Shown: positions 60,344 to 64,000 of the stretch, piece by piece
Position numbering within the stretch: the stretch's first letter is position 1
Layout: each line of letters opens with the position of its first letter
NCBI RefSeq assembly: GCF_014651135.1
Contig: NZ_BMWH01000031.1
Coordinates: forward strand, 19,406-83,405
DNA length: 64,000 bases
Direction: 5' to 3'
DNA from: Streptomyces echinoruber
GTDB lineage: Bacteria; Actinomycetota; Actinomycetes; Streptomycetales; Streptomycetaceae
Translations under genes and position numbers: made by a program
Notes under the pieces: model-generated
Databases searched by the model: none
The model's input: only the letters and a program-made list of their open reading frames with translations
Told to the model about the DNA's origin: nothing

Positions 60344-61539
60344 CGACCCCCGAGGCCACGCTCCCGGCCACCACTTCGACCTCCCCCACCGCCCGCCACC
60401 TGTGGACCCGCGCGCGGGCCGTTCTGCTCGCCCTGGTGATCCTGCTGGCGGGAGCCGTCGCGATCGCCGTGCTGCGCTCGGACGCCCGGCACGGCCGCCT
60501 CGACCCCCGTTCCGCCGACCCCTCCGGCAGCCGCGCCGTCTCCCGGCTCCTCGCCGACCGCGGGGTGTCCACGCGGGTCGTCACCACGCTCGACGAGGCC
60601 CGCGCCGCCGCCGGCCGGAACACCACCCTCCTGGTCGCCGTGCCCGACCTGCTGACACCCCGTCAGCAGAAGCGGCTGCACGCCGCGACCGCCGGCTCCG
60701 GCGGCCGCACCGTCCTCGTCGCCCCCGGCCCCGCCTCCGTCGAACGGCTCGTCCCCGGCGTCAGCGCCGACCCCGCCGTCAGCTTCGACACCGCCCTGTC
60801 CCCCCACTGCGACCTGCCCGCCGCCCGGCGCGCGGGCACCGCCGACACCGGCGGCATCCGCTACACCACCCCCCTCCTGGACGCCGACCGCTGCTACCCC
60901 AGCGACCGCCTGCCCACCCTGCTGCGCGTCCCGCAGACCGCCGGGAGCGGCGACACCGTCGTCCTCGGCGCCCCCGACATCCTCTACAACCGCCGCCTCG
61001 ACCAGCAGGGCAACGCCTCGCTCGCCCTGCAACTCCTCGGCTCCCGCCCCCATCTGGTCTGGTACCTCCCCTCCCTCTCCGACGACACGGCCCCCGACTC
61101 CGGCGAGCGCAGCTTCTTCGACCTGATCCCCTCGGGCTGGCTGTGGGGCACGCTGCAGCTCTTCGTCGCCGCCGCCGTCGCCGCCGCGTGGCGGGCTCGC
61201 CGGCTCGGCCCCCTCGTCCCCGAACGGCTCCCCGTCGCGATCCGCGCCTCCGAGACCGTCGAAGGCCGCGCCCGCCTCTACCGCAAGGCCGACGCCCGCG
61301 ACCGCGCGGCCGCCGCCCTGCGCTCCGCCACCCGCACCCGCATCGCCCCCCTCGTCGGCGTCCCCGTGGCCCAGGCGCACACGCCCGAGGCCCTGCTCCC
61401 CGCTCTCTCCGCCCACCTGCAAAGGAACGGACAGTCCCTGCACGACCTGCTCTTCGGCCCGCCGCCCCGCGACGACGCGGCCCTGATCACCCTCACCGAA
61501 CAGCTCGACGCCCTCGAAAGCGAGGTACGCCGTCCATGA
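60340..61539 (+). CDS. DUF4350-domain membrane protein
   Basis: 399 aa. The first helix (AVLLALVILLAGAVAIAVL) is followed by an outer DUF4350 domain resembling a glutamine amidotransferase-like fold (GSRAVSRLLADRGVSTRVVT, TLLVAVPDLLTPRQ). A second helix near residue 275 (TLQLFVAAAVAAAWRARRLG) leads to a cytoplasmic tail with VERLPVAIRASETVEGRARLY. It starts at ATG 60340, overlapping the DUF4129 stop by 4 nt, and ends overlapping the MoxR start. Function is unknown; the operon context suggests envelope-related assembly. Confidence 0.88.
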   Translation: MTTPEATLPATTSTSPTARHLWTRARAVLLALVILLAGAVAIAVLRSDARHGRLDPRSADPSGSRAVSRLLADRGVSTRVVTTLDEARAAAGRNTTLLVAVPDLLTPRQQKRLHAATAGSGGRTVLVAPGPASVERLVPGVSADPAVSFDTALSPHCDLPAARRAGTADTGGIRYTTPLLDADRCYPSDRLPTLLRVPQTAGSGDTVVLGAPDILYNRRLDQQGNASLALQLLGSRPHLVWYLPSLSDDTAPDSGERSFFDLIPSGWLWGTLQLFVAAAVAAAWRARRLGPLVPERLPVAIRASETVEGRARLYRKADARDRAAAALRSATRTRIAPLVGVPVAQAHTPEALLPALSAHLQRNGQSLHDLLFGPPPRDDAALITLTEQLDALESEVRRP

Positions 61540-62528
61540 TGGACCCGACCACTGACAATGCCGGGCAGACCGGGCACCGGGCCGATGCCCGCGCCGCCCT
61601 GGAGGCCCTGCGCGCCGAGATCGCCAAGGCCGTGGTCGGCCAGGACCCCGCCGTGACCGGCCTCGTCGTCGCCCTGCTGTGCCGCGGCCACGTCCTGCTC
61701 GAAGGCGTCCCCGGCGTCGCCAAGACGCTCCTCGTCCGCGCCCTGGCCTCCGCTCTCGACCTCGACACCAAGCGCGTCCAGTTCACCCCGGACCTGATGC
61801 CGAGCGACGTCACCGGCTCCCTCGTCTACGACAACCGCAGCGCCGAGTTCTCCTTCCAGCCCGGCCCGGTCTTCACCAACCTCCTCCTCGCCGACGAGAT
61901 CAACCGCACTCCGCCCAAGACCCAGTCCTCGCTGCTGGAGGCCATGGAGGAACGCCAGGTCACCGTCGACGGCACCCCGCGCCCGCTGCCCGACCCGTTC
62001 CTGGTCGTCGCGACCCAGAACCCGGTCGAGTACGAGGGCACCTACCCCCTGCCCGAGGCCCAGCTGGACCGTTTCCTCCTCAAACTCACGGTCCCCCTCC
62101 CCTCCCGCCAGGAGGAGATCGACGTCCTCACCCGGCACGCCGCCGGCTTCAACCCGCGCGACCTGCGCGCCGCCGGCGTACGCCCCGTCGCCGGCAGCGC
62201 CGACCTCGAGGCCGCCCGCACCGCCGTGGCCAAGACGACGGTCTCCCCCGAGATCGCCGCGTACGTCGTCGACATCTGTCGCGCCACCCGCGAGTCGCCG
62301 TCCCTCACCCTCGGCGTCTCCCCCCGCGGCGCGACCGCCCTGCTCGCCACCGCCCGCGCCTGGGCCTGGCTGACCGGCCGCGACTACGTCATCCCCGACG
62401 ACGTCAAGGCCCTCGCCCTGCCCACCCTGCGCCACCGCGTCCAGCTGCGCCCGGAGGCCGAGATGGAGGGCGTCACCGCCGACTCCGTCATCAACGCCGT
62501 CCTCACCCACGTCCCGGTCCCCCGCTGA
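61536..62528 (+). CDS. MoxR-type AAA+ ATPase
   Basis: A 330-aa chaperone-like AAA+ protein. Walker A is GVPGVAKTLL, Walker B is NLLLADEINRTPPKTQSS, sensor 1 is VVATQNPVEYEGTYPLPEAQ, and the helical lid carries LGVSPRGATALL (sensor 2). MoxR ATPases remodel partner proteins carrying von Willebrand A domains, here most likely the DUF58 protein encoded next. Two ATGs in a row (61536, 61539) are possible starts; the first overlaps the previous stop as ATGA. Confidence 0.93.
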   Translation: MMDPTTDNAGQTGHRADARAALEALRAEIAKAVVGQDPAVTGLVVALLCRGHVLLEGVPGVAKTLLVRALASALDLDTKRVQFTPDLMPSDVTGSLVYDNRSAEFSFQPGPVFTNLLLADEINRTPPKTQSSLLEAMEERQVTVDGTPRPLPDPFLVVATQNPVEYEGTYPLPEAQLDRFLLKLTVPLPSRQEEIDVLTRHAAGFNPRDLRAAGVRPVAGSADLEAARTAVAKTTVSPEIAAYVVDICRATRESPSLTLGVSPRGATALLATARAWAWLTGRDYVIPDDVKALALPTLRHRVQLRPEAEMEGVTADSVINAVLTHVPVPR

Positions 62529-63838
62529 TGGCCCCCACCGGACGCGCCGCCCTCCTGGCGGCCCTCAGCTCCCTCCCCGTCGGCATCTGGGACGCCGGCT
62601 GGACGGGCATCCTCGCCGTCAACGTCCCCCTGGCCGCCGCCTGCGCCTGCGACTACGCCCTGGCGGCCCCGGTGCGCCGCCTGCTCCTGACCCGCTCCGG
62701 CGACACCTCGGTACGCCTCGGCGAACCCGCCGACGTCACCCTCACGATCACCAACCCGTCCCGGCGCCCGCTGCGCGCCCGGCTCCGCGACGCCTGGCCG
62801 CCGAGCAGCTGGCAGCCCGGCACGGAGACGGCCGCGTCCCGGCACCGGCTGACCGTCCCGCCGGGCGAGCGCCGCCGGGTCACCACCCGCCTGCGCCCCA
62901 CCCGCCGCGGCGACCGCCACGCCGACCGCGTGACCATCCGTTCCTACGGTCCCCTCGGCCTGTTCGCCCGCCAGGGCACCCACAAGGTCCCGTGGACGGT
63001 CCGCGTGCTGCCCCCGTTCACCAGCCGCAAGCACCTGCCGTCCAAGCTGGCCCGGCTCCGCGAACTGGACGGCCGCACCAGCCTGCTGACCCGCGGCGAG
63101 GGCACCGAGTTCGACAGTCTGCGCGAGTACGTCCCCGGTGACGACACCCGCTCCATCGACTGGCGCGCCACCGCCCGCCAGTCCACCGTCGCCGTACGCA
63201 CCTGGCGTCCGGAACGCGACCGGCACCTCCTCGTCGTCCTCGACACCGGCCGCACCTCCGCCGGCCGGGTCGGCGACGCCCCCCGCCTCGACGCGGCGAT
63301 GGACGCCGCCCTGCTCCTGGCCGCGCTGGCCTCCCGAGCCGGCGACCGCGTCGACCTCCTCGCCTACGACCGCCGCGTCCGCGCCCTCGTCCAGGGCCGT
63401 GCGGCCGGCGACCTCCTGCCGTCCCTGGTCGACGCCATGGCCACGCTGGAGCCGGAGCTCGTCGAGACGGACGCCCGGGGCCTGGCCTCGACCGCCCTCC
63501 GTACGGCGCCACGCCGCTCCCTGATCGTCCTGCTGACCACGCTCGACGCGGCCCCCGTCGAAGAGGGCCTCCTGCCGGTCCTCCCCCGGCTCACCCAGCG
63601 CCACACGGTGCTGGTGGCCTCCGTCGCGGACCCCCGCATCGCCCGCATGGCCGGGGCCCGCGGCACCACGGACGCGGTCTACGAGGCCGCAGCAGCGGCC
63701 CAGGCCCAGGCCGAACGCCACCGCACCGCCGAACAGCTCCGCCGCCACGGCGTCACAGTCGTCGACGCGACGCCCGACGCCCTGGCACCGGCGCTGGCGG
63801 ACGCGTATCTGGCACTGAAGGCGGCGGGACGATTGTGA
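62528..63838 (+). CDS. DUF58 protein with VWA-like domain
   Basis: 436 aa. Two short N-terminal hydrophobic segments lead to a beta-rich region (VTLTITNPSRRPLRARLRD) and the DUF58 core (GEGTEFDSLREYVPGDDTRS, IDWRATARQSTVAVRTWRPE). A VWA-like metal-site motif follows (HLLVVLDTGRTSAG; canonical DxSxS reads DTGRT). It is the usual partner of MoxR ATPases. Its ATG overlaps the moxR stop by 1 nt (TGATG). It is the last gene of the operon before the terminator shared with the rRNA operon. Confidence 0.93.
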   Translation: MAPTGRAALLAALSSLPVGIWDAGWTGILAVNVPLAAACACDYALAAPVRRLLLTRSGDTSVRLGEPADVTLTITNPSRRPLRARLRDAWPPSSWQPGTETAASRHRLTVPPGERRRVTTRLRPTRRGDRHADRVTIRSYGPLGLFARQGTHKVPWTVRVLPPFTSRKHLPSKLARLRELDGRTSLLTRGEGTEFDSLREYVPGDDTRSIDWRATARQSTVAVRTWRPERDRHLLVVLDTGRTSAGRVGDAPRLDAAMDAALLLAALASRAGDRVDLLAYDRRVRALVQGRAAGDLLPSLVDAMATLEPELVETDARGLASTALRTAPRRSLIVLLTTLDAAPVEEGLLPVLPRLTQRHTVLVASVADPRIARMAGARGTTDAVYEAAAAAQAQAERHRTAEQLRRHGVTVVDATPDALAPALADAYLALKAAGRL

Positions 63839-63897
63839 GCGACCGGGGCCTCCTGGCCCCGGAATGCCGTCCCCGGCACAGAGACCGGAAAACGCAG

Positions 63898-63928
63898 AAA
63901 ACCCCCGCATCGGTGATGCGGGGGTTTT
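63898..63928. terminator. Bidirectional terminator between DUF58 gene and rRNA operon
   Basis: A perfect 14-bp stem (AAAACCCCCGCATC with its inverse) and a 3-nt loop, with A and T runs at both ends, works in either direction. It is the most classical Rho-independent terminator in the window, as expected after an rRNA operon. Confidence 0.95.
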
Positions 63929-63938
63929 CCCAATAATT

Positions 63939-64000
63939 GTTCGGCGGCGTCCTACTCTCCCACAGGGTCCCCCCTGCAGTACCATCGGCGCTGTAAGGCT
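63939..64000 (-). rRNA. rrf: 5S ribosomal RNA, 3' half
   Basis: The reverse strand reads AGCCTTACAGCGCCGATGGT..., then GGGGGGACCCTGTGGGAGAG and ends TAGGACGCCGCCGAAC. This is the 3' half of Streptomyces 5S rRNA. The gene continues past the window edge, so a 16S-23S-5S operon reads toward this side. Confidence 0.96.

Overview
The window is high-GC actinobacterial chromosome, almost certainly Streptomyces. The evidence is overwhelming G/C at third codon positions, many GTG starts, and a gene order (paired Ser/Thr kinases, ohr/ohrR, galE, NAD-glutamate dehydrogenase, secA, hpf, comF, lpqB-mtrB-mtrA, mtnA, MoxR/DUF58 cluster, rRNA operon) that I recognise as the SCO297x-SCO302x part of the S. coelicolor core. 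The right edge enters an rRNA operon from its 5S end on the minus strand.

Layout. 1-7.2 kb: two eukaryotic-type Ser/Thr kinases (minus; the first is cut by the window edge) and a large FHA/FtsK-like protein (plus). 7.5-11.3 kb: a sugar ABC importer (lipoprotein plus two permeases, no ATPase), with a duplicated mini-ORF between the permease genes. 11.6-20.1 kb: three tandem two-domain glycosyltransferase/glycerophosphotransferase paralogues (wall teichoic acid type) and a polytopic membrane protein. 20.2-23.9 kb: organic hydroperoxide resistance pair ohr/ohrR with an operator between them, a GT87-like membrane glycosyltransferase and galE.

24.0-28.4 kb is an accessory locus: an XRE-TPR regulator divergent from a minus-strand operon of five genes. 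These encode a 75-aa Cys-containing protein, a 37-aa peptide, a 39-aa peptide that looks like a RiPP precursor, an asparagine-synthetase-like ATP-dependent amide-forming enzyme without the glutaminase cysteine, and a class I methyltransferase. Two GTGA overlaps and strong hairpins flanking the precursor support one operon with boosted precursor expression. There is no YcaO, lanthipeptide synthetase, RRE protein or leader protease nearby, so this is the best candidate for an undescribed system. 28.4-31.7 kb is an IS-scarred patch: a 250-bp deleted and a 1.1-kb IS630-type element, a decayed ISAs1-type transposase, an unrecognised small gene and a truncated DUF4259 gene.

31.8-34.5 kb: a TetR regulator divergent from a teichoic acid export ABC pair (tagG/tagH-like), which fits functionally with the transferases at 11.6-18.7 kb. 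34.5-47.2 kb: the 180-kDa-class NAD-glutamate dehydrogenase, a DJ-1/PfpI protein, a HAD protein, a DUF6912 protein, an Rv3235-family protein, secA and a GNAT. 47.3-58.0 kb: a YcaQ/AlkX-like DNA glycosylase, a LuxR-type response regulator, long-form hpf, comF, lpqB-mtrB-mtrA and mtnA. 58.1-63.8 kb: a five-gene membrane/MoxR operon with overlapping stops and starts, then a bidirectional terminator and the 5S gene.

A window-wide oddity is short tandem repeats starting at stop codons. In ohr, ohrR and the GT87 gene the units are 17, 11 and 23 bp, each giving four TGA triplets spread over all three reading frames. Other genes show duplicated last codons. Intergenic minisatellites are also frequent.
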